From positions 1,798,001-1,862,000 of the forward strand of contig JAPXFQ010000804.1 of NCBI GenBank assembly GCA_028564705.1: a stretch of 64,000 nucleotides of DNA. Reading direction: 5' to 3'. The notes beneath the pieces were generated by a model. It saw nothing but the letters and a program-made list of their open reading frames with translations. It searched no databases and was not told where the DNA came from. The position numbers and the translations under genes are program-made. Below, one piece after another: positions 11,640 through 21,754 of the stretch; positions within the stretch are counted from its first letter, which is position 1, and every line of letters begins with the position of its first letter. The stretch is from Apricaphanius iberus (taxonomy: Eukaryota > Chordata > Actinopteri > Cyprinodontiformes > Aphaniidae).

Positions 11640-13080
11640 TGGGTATCATTCCTCAAGTTTCTAACAATAGTTTATGGCAATTTTGGTCCATTCCTCCAGA
11701 GAGAACTGGTGAACCTGAGGCTGTTGAAATAAGCATTGCAATTATTGTATAAAGTGCTCTATAAACAAAATTTAACTGACTGATTGATTGACATTGGACA
11801 ATGATTTCATTCTTCTTAAGCAATGTAACTCATTTGGCTGTGTGCTCAGAGTCTTTGTCCATGAAGAATAGAGTGGACTACCACAGCCAACTGCTATTAG
11901 CTACAATCCGCTTCAGATCCCCTCTAAAACACTCTTGTAACTGCCTATTCTTTTAGTCCAAACATCAAATATACCTCAACACACATTGATACATACACAG
12001 GAAACTGACATAGCAATACCAAAAACTACAGTATTCCTTATTTCCGCTCTTGGGGGTACAGTCAATCAGAGTAAAGGGAAATGAATGATCCTCCTCGGTT
12101 ACCAGTTTTGCAAACAACAGCCAATGCCATTTCAAGTACCAGGTATTCTTGCTTCCAAGGCTGTATTTTCTCTTAAATACATTCAATTTTATCTGTACCC
12201 ACAAACACTGAACTGTGAATAAGTGTGGTCCATTTTATTCACATTTTCCAAGCTGTAACTTCCTAGCTGATGTCTTGAAATGTTGTTACAATGCCTTGAT
12301 TAGGTTCTTTACTAATGCTGTCTAATTTGTGCAACTGACTGGCCTCTCCTACAGCAGAACCTCTACAGTACACAACCTGATGCTCCAAACCTAGTAACTT
12401 AACAGTTGGAATGATGTTCTATGACTTTCGAGACGGTTTTAAAAAATATATTTTTTTTTTTCGCCAAATCTAACGATGATCATTCAGGACAAACATTTTG
12501 AACAAAGGACATATCTCCAAAACCAAAAGTCTTTGTCCCGGAGTGAATCTAGTACATTGTTTTTGAAATAACTGCTTCATCCTCTCTGAGTTGCCTTTCA
12601 GCCCTTAAAGGTATAGGACTTGTGTTACTGTGGAAAATTATAGTTTACAAAAGGTATTTTTGCTTTGACAAGAACATTGTACACCAAAACATGTAATCAG
12701 AGGGACACAAAATCTATTTTCTTCCTGAATAGTATAATGCCATGACTTTCAAATGCTTTTTACATTGTTTGAACAGAAGAAGTATCATCAGTAGAACTTG
12801 GACCCAGGGATTAACCAGACCTGTGAAGGTGCACATTTTTTTATGATATCTTGGCTGATTTGTTTTCCTTTTCTCAATCGTCTCACAAAAACAAATAGCA
12901 TGTTTGAGGTGTGGAGTAAAGATACATCAACAACTATGTCTTTGAAAAACTCACTTTTTCAATTAATCAGAAGCTTCCAAAGCAATGACATCATCACCTG
13001 AGTTTTCTCAAATTGTTCAAGTCATAGTGAATCTGTTGCTTGTGTGTATCTGAAGAAAGTAAAATGTATCTTTCAATATT
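11640..13080 (-). mobile_element. Decayed Sleeping Beauty/Tdr1-like Tc1 element, antisense
   Basis: Read on the plus strand this is the complement of a Tc1 transposase gene of the salmonid/Tdr1 type. Recognisable blocks in order are CAATTTTGGTCCATTCCTCC (about 11678), TGTGCTCAGAGTCTTTGTCC (about 11841), AACTTCCTAGCTGATGTCTT (about 12257), ACGATGATCATTCAGGAC (about 12473), ATAGGACTTGTGTTACTGTG (about 12613), ATTAACCAGACCTGTGAAGG (about 12810) and TCAGAAGCTTCCAAAGCAAT (about 12967). The order and spacing match the family, with extra sequence at about 11730-11810 and 11878-12235. No open transposase frame remains. Family recognition is from memory of the consensus. Confidence 0.82.
11878..12235. 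other. Insertion inside the Tc1 relic
   Basis: The blocks on either side (GTCTTTGTCCATGAAGAATA and CCAAGCTGTAACTTCC) are near neighbours in the family, so the roughly 360 bp between them appears inserted. I do not recognise it; no clear terminal repeats or duplication were resolved. Confidence 0.4.
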
Positions 13081-13959
13081 CTGAGATTTAGCAAACTGAA
13101 GTAATGCTCGTAATCTAAACAAAATCAAGAAAAAATTTACATTTCCAGTTGGAAAACAGGAAATGATTCTTTGATTTATGATTATTCAGTGAGAAAAAAA
13201 AATATGTCTCTTTGCAGAGTAAGTAAATATCTGGTTTCAACTGTAATCCGCATTCAAGCCCACACAGGCACACCCAATGTCCATTCTCAACACAAGCTCT
13301 ATATTTTAACTACACTTGACATCCCACAACTTAGCATCTTTGGGCAGCCTAATTACTGTCCGCATGCATGCGGCTCTGAAGGATCGCGCAGCCTTTGGAG
13401 CATCTTTTCCTCTGCCAGTGACAGTTGGTTTGTCAGAGGCCAGGCAGAAGAATAGCATGTGGCCGAGGGGAGGGGATTAGCATTCACATGGCACCTGTTG
13501 CCAGCCAGTGTGCCCATGCAGGCTAAAGATAATTACAGTGATTTTGTGGAGAAGTGGAGTGCAGGGGTAATTGTAGTTTTGGCGAAGCAAAAGGGAGAGG
13601 AGAGAACAGAGGATGGGGCTTTCACTATCTCCCCACCACAGCGCTGTTGACGCCTCGTTTGTGTGTTTTTCAAATTCACAGCGAATGAACGTTCTGAGTG
13701 AATCTGAGAAAGGCAACTGCACACACACATGCTATAACCATAATTAAAACTTGGTTGCCATAGAAACCCTTGCTGGACATGTGTTGGGCTACACCCAACA
13801 AATGTTCAAAATGGTAATCAGTGAACTGCAGGATTTCTGAGACTTTTGTCTCAGTCTCATAGATCTGTCATGACAAATAAATAAATATCCAGTAAGTTCT
13901 CAGCCATAAAGCAGTTGCCTCTGCTTACTCACTTAGCAAGCCTGTTGTGCCATCACTTC
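13081..13959. other. No gene recognised; possible regulatory block 13320-13640
   Basis: After AT-rich sequence, 13320-13640 is unique and balanced in composition. It contains the 14-bp palindrome at 13360-13373 and a GCTAAAGATAATTACAGTG motif near 13521. Several short frames overlap on both strands with no coding evidence. Candidate conserved non-coding element at best. Confidence 0.3.
13360..13373. repeat. Perfect 14-bp palindrome CCGCATGCATGCGG
   Basis: The sequence equals its own reverse complement over all 14 bases, in otherwise AT-rich DNA. Confidence 0.85.
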
Positions 13960-14240
13960 AGCCATTACAAATTATGTTATTTAGTAAACGTCTGCCTTGG
14001 CCCCCGAGGGATTGCAGTGAGCGTAGGAGTGGGGTTTTGGATGAAGGGAACATATAATATTACATAAAGCGTTAGCACGGTGTAAAGCGTCAATGATTGG
14101 TGTTACGGTTTTCATTACACAAAATGAGTAATTGCTTGTCATTTGGAGCTGGCATATCCCACAATCATCCTCACTTCAGTGCCATCAATCAAGCGTTTAA
14201 GTGCTGATGACTCTGCTCACATTTAAAGTAGGCCAGCCGA
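13960..14240. promoter_or_regulatory. Possible conserved non-coding element
   Basis: Repeat-free block with CATTACAAATTATG, ACACAAAATGAGTAATTGC and CATCAATCAAGCG cores and no coding signal. The density of homeodomain/TALE-type cores is visible; the function is inference. Confidence 0.22.
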
Positions 14241-14619
14241 GCCACTATGCACTGGGGAAACTCATTGTTTGCTTCGTTACTCCTCAGAACGCGGCTACTG
14301 TGTGTGTGCGTGTTTATGTATCTTGTGAGAGCACCTTGGGTCTGTGGGTGTGTATTTCAGAGTGCTAATGTGTGTGTTTCAGCAGAAACAACATCGAGAT
14401 GTGCTCTTGCTTCTTCGAGTAGCACTTGATTTTTGCAGTGATGTGACACATCAGGAGAATAAAAATAAACTTAGAGAGTGTACCTGTGCACAAAGAAAAT
14501 ACACTCAATAATGGACTTACCAAGTAATATTTGTTTGTTTTTTTGTTGGGGTTTTTTAATGTGTGGGTACTGAGCAAAACTGAAACTCTGTTTTAAATTG
14601 ATGCATGTCTGTTTAGCTT
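14241..14619. other. No gene recognised
   Basis: Unique sequence with short GT-rich runs (TGTGTGTGCGTG near 14299). Nothing supportable. Confidence 0.5.
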
Positions 14620-15180
14620 TCAGAGACAATACTTTGTAGAGCTACCTTTTACTGCAGTTACAAATCTTTAGGGTCTGACTACCATCTTTTTACAATTGAT
14701 TTCTAATGACTTTCTTTTACAAATTAAACAATCTTGCCAACCTCTATGAAGGGCAGAGTAGGAAGATTCTTATAGTTGTCTTATTATCCTTAGTATCCTC
14801 CTTAGCTACAATGGACTCTTGGTTGCTTCTTTAATTAATAGATTCCTTTCTTGGCCTGTTAGCTGTTCATGACCGTACCAACATTTCTAATGCTGCACTG
14901 AAGAGTGCTCAACAACATGTTCAAAGCTTGAGCTAACACATCCATGCATTTGTCTTCTTAATAACTTCATCTCTAACCTTTCAGGTGTTTTGCAGGTCTT
15001 TATAATGCTGTTTTGGCTCTAATCTTGTCCAACTTCATGCAATGTCTTTATAGAGCAGTTTGACTTGTCCTGAACATTAAATTACATACACGCCGACTCT
15101 ACCAATTTGGCAACGTCACTAAAAAACAAAATCATTGCACTGGATTTTATTTTGAGGTATCAAAGTAAACAGGGCTGAAA
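14620..15180 (-). mobile_element. Tc1-like element relic, antisense, internally deleted
   Basis: The plus strand reads as the complement of a widespread fish Tc1 element. ACTTTGTAGAGCTACCTTTT (about 14632) starts the body; after a large internal gap come ACTCTTGGTTGCTTCTTTAA (about 14815), ATGTTCAAAGCTTGAGC (about 14918), TTCAGGTGTTTTGCAGG (about 14979), ACATTAAATTACATACACGC (about 15074) and ACTGGATTTTATTTTGAGG (about 15139). The catalytic middle of the transposase is missing. This family differs from both the 9023 and the 11640 elements. Confidence 0.75.
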
Positions 15181-17824
15181 ACAAATAGGTGATTATGGTT
15201 TTTAGATTTTTACTAATGAAAACTTTTAAAAACCACTTATTTTACTTCATTTTTGTGTAAGCCTCGGAATCTTAATAAAATATAAAAAAATTACAAACAG
15301 GTTGAGTTTAGCACAAAAAGGTTTCAATGTGTGCAGGTTCATAAAAAAGCTAAAAACACATCGTCAAATAGAAGAAAAAGAAACACTGCAAGATTAAAAC
15401 ACGTGGAGATATTCAATACCTGTGAAATGCTTTTTAGAACAGTAATCCTCACAGTCAGTTTGTTTGAACTGTGGTACTTTATTCAGGCCAGAAATTTATC
15501 CAATATAGCTCAATAAAATCAGAGTAGTTGGGAGTCATCACTGCTTATAACCCTCTTTATGGAGGACAGCGGGCAAACAGCTGCTCACTCCCCCCACTCC
15601 CCACGACACACTCCCACACACTGGTCTTCTCCCTGATGTGGACAAGAATTGCAGAGAGAAGAGTAGGACAGCAGATGAGGGGGAAAAAGGATGGGGAGTG
15701 GAGAGATGAAGGCGCACCATGCCAGTCAACCAAATGATTTACTCAGTAAAGTAAAACTCAAGTGGAACAACAGCTAAGTCTCCAGTCGAGCCTAAGCCAT
15801 CATCTTCGTCTCTCCCCTCCCTTCTCTTCTCTCTCCCTCATCCCCTCTTTGCTCCCAATTCCTACCAAATCTCAAGCTTGGTTTGACAGCAATAAAGTGT
15901 GCTGCTCAGGCAGGGAGAGCAATATACCTTTTTCATACAGATGATTTTTGCCAGAAGGCAGATGAAAAATATACTGTGCAAAAGGATGGAAAAGAAACGA
16001 GTCACAAACTATGGAGAAGGACAGATGGATGGACAAAAGGAGCTAACACAACATATTCAACATTTCAAGAAAGTATTACTATAAGGTCAGAAACATGAAT
16101 ATTTTACCATGTAGTCTAAACTTAAGGAATATACACCATCAGTCAGGCCAAAATTACAGCTATTTTAATATAAGAAGCTGTCAGGATCTCTGTGGTGTGA
16201 GGAAGCTGGCCCTCCTTGTTCATCTGCGATGCAGTAGCCCAATGTAGAAGGAAGTTGTCCTCCTACTGCAAGTGTGACAGATTGATGGGTCGATGGACAG
16301 CCAGCATGAAACTGAGCTAAAGACCAGGGCCAGGCCAAAAGAAATAGGCAATTCATAGCCAACACAGGGCCAAAAGCGATGCTGTCAGAGATCAATAGCT
16401 TAATGGAATTAGCTTGCCTTTAAAACATGGCTGCCAATCATATTTACTGAAAGCTGTTTGTTTGCTTTAAAGCCTCACTCAGTATTCAAAGGATATGCAG
16501 AGATGGTAAAAAAAAGATTCTGCTTTTTGCTACACAGCAAAAAATAAAATAAAAATAAAAGTTCATATAGCAGGAACTTTGGGCAGTTGGGTAGTTTGGT
16601 GGGAAAAAAGTGGGTTCACACAAACAAGCTCATGTTCTGTGTATTGTGAAAGCCAAAAAAAGTAACTTTACTTTTCAGACTCCTCATGTCACTATTCTCC
16701 AAAAAGTTATGAATTCCTTAACAAACTAGCTAGGCTAAAAAGAAACCTGTAGGCTATTTAAGTTTCGCTGTTTAGGGCTCACCATCATATTTATGATGGA
16801 AAGGATGCTACCACAAGATGTCGCAATATCCTTCACTCTGTTCCTTTAACTCAATCAGTCATAATTTCCAAAGCTAAAATAAATAGTTGCATAGTCTGAA
16901 AATATTTTGCAAAACACATGATCATAAGTCCACTTTTTTGGAAATGAAAAGTTGTATTCATCCATCTTACATCCAACCACACAATATTTACTCTGGATTT
17001 TTATTTTATTTTCATCAGTTTGATCAGAAGTATGTGTTACGCTGATATCTTCACTTTGGCAAGGATCAGCAGGTCTAATTAGCTGTTTCATACATCTAAA
17101 TAGTTAATTCCTTGTATGCTTGAAAAAAGGCCAGCAGAGAGGTGACAAATCAAAACTTGCATTTTGCACATAACTAAATCCTTGTGCCCCTTCACACTCA
17201 GGCACATAAAAAAAGCCAAGCTCACCACAGGAATTGCGGGTGCGGCAAGCGATTAAGGGCACCGAACAGATGCCAACCTGCTCCTACTGAACCTGGCCAT
17301 GCCCCAGCGTTGCCAGGGTGCCTAGGGTTGCCCCTGGGTGCCTTAATACACTGTTTCCATCTGTTGCCTGGAAAGTGAAGGGCAGATATGTCCAAGTGCA
17401 TGGGCATTGGCTGCCTCCATCCACCTACCAATCTGCTGTGAAAAGAAAATTGTACATTATTGGAACAACAGAATGTCTGAATTTTCCTTTCAAGCCATCA
17501 CACCAACAAAGCAGAGTCCCCAGCTTTCAACAGACAGAGCAGCTTTGTACATTTAGTATAATGATGGCTGTGAGCAAAGAGATGAAGAATGTGGGCCCAG
17601 CATGTCTCCTTTGATTTAGCTCAATCTCATCCACTTATCAAAGTAAGGCCTGTATTTGCACACAGAACGAAACAGCAGCAGGATTAAAAAAGGGTCAACT
17701 CATGTTAAGAGAGCAGAATGTTTACAGATAGGACAAAACATTAATAAGTACATATAGCTGAACTGCCTGTCAATCAAGTAACACTGATTCTGGATTTTTT
17801 TGCTCTCTTCCTTTCTCAAGAATT
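15181..17824. other. No gene recognised; pyrimidine tract and possible regulatory blocks
   Basis: Mostly unique sequence. A CT-rich tract lies at 15800-15858. The blocks 16150-16440 and 17160-17440 are balanced in composition and repeat-free, the latter with the internally repetitive GCCAGGGTGCCTAGGGTTGC. No exon could be supported in either. Confidence 0.45.
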
Positions 17825-17960
17825 AAATGATTATTATAAGAACAAAGCCTGCCTTTATTCTAATTACCTTGTAAATAAACTAGCTTGTCATTACTTTTCA
17901 AACCAATTACAGGCTGCCTAATGGAAGTGCTTAATTAGCAGACACTTTAGCAGGAAAAAA
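17825..17960. promoter_or_regulatory. Possible conserved element rich in homeodomain cores
   Basis: In about 135 bp there are many ATTA/TAAT cores: ATTAAATGATTATTATAAG, TCTAATTACCTTG, GTCATTAC, ACCAATTACAGG, CTAATGG and CTTAATTAGC. There is no open frame or repeat signature. The clustering is seen directly; enhancer function is inferred. Confidence 0.3.
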
Positions 17961-18944
17961 GAAAGGGGGAGAAAATGAATGAATAGAAACAAAAGCGCAA
18001 ACACTGGTAAGGGAGGAGCTGCATTTTACTATGTAATTATACAGACATTAGATGTTGGTTTTTGTTTCTTTGTTTTGTTATTTTTTTCTTTCCTGTTTGG
18101 TTTTGCAGCAGTGCTACAATAGAACCTGAACCCCTTTCTCTTCTTTTTTCTTTCTCTTAAGCGGGCAGCTGACAATAAAGCGCTCAGTAGGCGGTAGCAT
18201 GGACCCCTAATAGTGGTATGGCAGCCATGAACCTCACAGCTGGAGGACAGGAAACAGCAGAATAGTATGGTGGACAGCCCACCGGTCCCCAACAACCCCT
18301 CATATCTTCTCCAAACAATGGCCATCTACATAACCCTAATCCACCCTCTTCAGCAGCCCATTATTAGCATTATTCATACTGATCCAATGTGACCAGCACA
18401 GCTGAAAACTTTAAAAAATATATATATATTTTTTTATTAGTGAAGGTACCATAATTAAACACTACAGTAACAATCACAATCTTCAGTGGGAGTGTTTTTC
18501 CTGAGTGAGAAACATAGTTCTTTTAAGTATTAGCGAGGTGTTTAAAACGTAAATCTGATTAAGATATTTAAATTTAAACTGTATATATTACTTTGAACTT
18601 CTTTCCAAATGTGAATACATGCCCGAGGTTCAAGCAGACGAAAAAAATAGTTAAAAATGTTCAAATTTTACACTGACTTGTTGTACGCTTGGACTTCAAC
18701 CCATCCATAGTCTATACCTCTTATCAATGCAGGGTCAAGGGGAGAGTTAGACTTACAGAAAAAAAATGTAAATATATTTAGTTTGAAAACACTCAATTTC
18801 AAGATAAATAAAAATCTGTAAATCCACCAGTTTCTCCCTCTTGGTTATATTTCACAGTACAAATTAGGAAGGTTGTGACTGTCAAAAAAGAAGAATTTGT
18901 ATTTCTAAACATATTTAACGTGGTTTTTACTCACACTTTGGGTG
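17961..18944. other. No gene recognised
   Basis: Unique sequence, including a short (AT)n run near 18417-18430 and long T/A homopolymers. Confidence 0.5.
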
Positions 18945-19170
18945 TTTCTCAATGCCAAGAAACCTCGCCTTGATGCCTTGGTCCCGCCCCGGTTGCCTAG
19001 GAGATATACGTCATCAGGGACCGCCAAGGCGTGTTCCAATGTTCATGTTCTACCGAGGAATCTGTCCTCAGTTTGTTAGCCGTTTAGCTAATTTATCAAG
19101 GATACATTACACGTGCCTTGATGCCTTCTCTCTGTCAAACATTTCCCAGAATTCAGCACGGTAGGAGCCG
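18945..19170. mobile_element. Possible non-autonomous DNA transposon end
   Basis: GGGTGTTTCTCAATGCCAAG at 18940-18959 and the repeated CCTTGATGCCTT (18968, 19116) resemble the ends and body of a GC-rich fish MITE that starts with GTTTCTCAATG. A matching right terminal repeat was not found, so the limits are uncertain. Confidence 0.35.
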
Positions 19171-19689
19171 GCAGCAGCTACTTAGGGGGCAAATTTCTAT
19201 TTTAAATGTAAGTCAACTAATTTTAACCATCGGGCTTATATCTAAAATGTTTGTTTCATTTTTTTAAATTTATTTTTATAGATCCAAAGCAGTTATATAT
19301 GGTTGGTTAGTTGCTTTGATCCAGCAAAAAGCTTTAAAAAAGTTTCGATCCCCAATGCCTTAATTGAATAATCCTTTATTTTAAGGCTATCCCATTTTAT
19401 TTTGAAGTTTGTAAGTGAAAAGTTCGAGGAGGAGTTAGTTCACACATGACTTGTGTAAATGGCACAAAATTGTTCCTGTGATCCAAAATTATGAACTTCC
19501 TGTGCGATTTTGTCTATAGCACTAAGAGTAGGAGTGTACGAAATGATCAGCCTGCTGATCAATCATCCTCAATTTCAATCATTTTAAAGGATCGGAAATT
19601 GGCCCACAATTCTATTTGAATTTGATCTTATCACCTATCTTATGTGCCTCGTAGAGCAGCTGTGTTGGCACTGAACCAAAAGGGCTCCT
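19171..19689. other. No gene recognised
   Basis: AT-rich unique sequence. Nothing supportable. Confidence 0.45.
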
Positions 19690-20085
19690 ATACTTTAAAT
19701 TATCGTAACTCTACCGATAATGGTAGTGGGTATCGGCCCCGATACCCTCTAATGTACTCGTATTGGTATCGGTTAAAGTTAACCGATACCGTGAACCAAT
19801 ACTTAAAATGTGGAGACTATTAAATAGTTTCACAGAAAATGCGAATTTTTAACTTGAAATTTTAGTTTTGTGGTCATTTTTGTTATTTAAAAAAAATATA
19901 TAATTCACAATAATTTGTTGAAACAAGCAGAGAAAAAAAATACGTTTCTTCTAATTCATTGCATTTTTTATGTGTGTGTGGTAGCAGTATCAGCATTGGT
20001 ACTCGGTATCGGCAATTACTCTGATCCAAGTATTGGTGTCGTATCTGTTTGAAAAATGGGATTGTTGCATTCCTAGTTATCAACA
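19690..20085 (+). mobile_element. hAT-like MITE, copy 1
   Basis: Homologous over its whole body, in inverted orientation, to 25915-26298. Shared blocks include CTCTAATGTACTCGTATTGG (copy 2 on the minus strand: TTCTAATGTACTCGTATCTG), TTTCACAGAAAATG, TTTTGTGGTCATTTTTGTTA and the closing TCCAAGTATTGGTGTCG. The element holds a 9-bp hairpin (19728-19747) and a perfect 12-bp inverted repeat GGTATCGGTTAA/TTAACCGATACC (19765-19790, 2-nt loop). The right end, TTGTTGCATTCCTAG, reads CTAGGAATGCAACAA on the minus strand, a typical hAT-MITE end. No coding capacity. Confidence 0.72.
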
Positions 20086-21357
20086 TAAATTCTACTGATT
20101 ATGAAAGCTGAGACTTTACGCTTTCCAGTGGTACAAGGTACATTACGGTAATGGACATCAAATGTCGTCTGAGACACGGGAATAATATTGCCGGCTGAGA
20201 TAAACTAAACTAAACTAATATAAACTACGCTACGCTAGCAGTCCATGTTAGCCAACTTCATTTGCGTTTGCTGGCATTAATACTAGTTTCTGCAAATATT
20301 GTGCTTTATATCTGCATAAGGTATTGTTAGTATAGATTCCAATATATTTTAGAGTGTTTTTCTGTGTTTTTTCTTGCATTTTTTCAGCTGTAGTGATGGT
20401 AATTTTGTTTTTTTGCAGCCACGTTTCCAAGAGGTGTTTAAGCAGTATAAACGGATCCTTTGATATATTTTGTAAGTAATGGAAAGAATACCACTTGGAA
20501 AGTCTTCCAGGAAGAAAAGGTCTCTGTGTAGATTTATTAAGGAGCCTCCAGAAAACAGTTTTGCCATCAAAGCCACATTTTCTCTTTATCTGCATACTGT
20601 AAACATTTATCCAGCTTCATTCTAATAATTATTACAGTTTATGTTTTCTAGTACTACTGCTAATAATAATACTACTTCCAGGAATGAAAAGCTTCCATCG
20701 TGATCTGTGGAAAAGTATTCAGAGGATGGATGAAGACTGTTTGCCATCAGTAAGTGGCCGCTGTCAGTTCTTCTAAATGCATTACTAGCTGTATTCCAAA
20801 AGCTTTCATTTTGTAGCATTACAGCTAATACTAACTATGTATTTTTTGTTGGACTTTGTCTCAAACTGTTATATTACTTTTTGCCTGTATTTCTTTTCCT
20901 TATACTGTTGAAAATACTTTGTAAAAACACAAGGAATAATTTTGAATAAGTCTAATATAATCTGATACATCTCTACTTCTAGAGATTTTTCTTATGAAGG
21001 TACCCCCATCTGCTGATGCTGCTGGAGAGGCCCAGAGGATTTCAACGCACAACCACCCAGATTTCATGTCCAACCAATCCCTGGCTATCAGCTTCCGCTC
21101 ACCAAGATCACCAACACCAGGTGAAAACTTGATGCAAGGTCAATTAAGCTCTTGTGTTCAAACACTGCAAATTAACACTCCCTGGATGTACCAGGAGAGC
21201 AGTATTGAGCTCTGTCTACAGCTGGACTGATCAGTGCATGGGTATGTTTGAACAGAAATGTCTAACAATTTGGATTTATATTTGAGAGCAATACCTCATG
21301 TCTAGCTAAAACGGGTTTTTATTGTATTCATACATGTTTTTTTAAATAAAACAAAAT
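20086..21357. other. No gene recognised
   Basis: Includes a short ACTAA pentamer run at about 20206-20218. Two small segments (20685-20750 and 20999-21121) read as open and carry donor-like edges, but without shared phase, domain or acceptors they are not called as exons. Confidence 0.45.
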
Positions 21358-21754
21358 TGAAACAATGACGGGGCTGCACGGTGGCGCAGTGGTTAGCGCT
21401 GTTGCCTTGCAGCAAGAAGGTCGTGGGTTCGTATCCCGGCCCAGGGTCTTTCTGCATGGAGTTTGCATGTTCTCCCCGTGTATGCGTGGGTTCTCTCCGG
21501 GTACTCCGGCTTCCTCCCACAGTCCAAAAACATGCATGATAGGTGAATTGATCACTCTAAATTGTCCCTAGGAATGAATGTGAGTGTGAATGGTTGTCTG
21601 TCTCTCTGTGTTGGCCCTGCAACAGACTGGCGTCCTGTTCAGGGTGTACCCTGCCTAACGCCTGATAATTGCTGGGATAGGCTCCAGCTGCCCCGTGACC
21701 CTGAATTGGATAAGCGGTTAAGAAGATGGATGGATGGATGGATGAAACAATGAC
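21358..21754 (+). mobile_element. tRNA-derived SINE with perfect 12-bp target duplication
   Basis: The insertion 21370-21742 is flanked by TGAAACAATGAC at 21358-21369 and 21743-21754. The head GGGGCTGCACGGTGGCGCAG carries the A box and GGTCGTGGGTTCGTATCCC the B box. The body has the common teleost SINE wording GGAGTTTGCATGTTCTCCCC, GGCTTCCTCCCACAGTCCAA and TGGGATAGGCTCCAGC, and the 3' end is (ATGG)n. The exact duplication and intact promoter boxes suggest a fairly recent insertion. Open frames across it on both strands are by-products of the SINE. The likely family is AFC-like (from memory). Confidence 0.93.

Noticed and set aside
12798..13001. Plus-strand 67-residue frame
   Set aside because: It is the complement of the decayed Sleeping Beauty-like Tc1 relic.
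20685..21121. Two small open segments with donor-like edges
   Set aside because: They share no frame or phase and no protein family. Insufficient for exon calls.
21370..21450. tRNA gene (A and B boxes present)
   Set aside because: The boxes belong to a SINE head; there is no cloverleaf or anticodon arm, and a 12-bp target duplication surrounds the whole 373-bp element.
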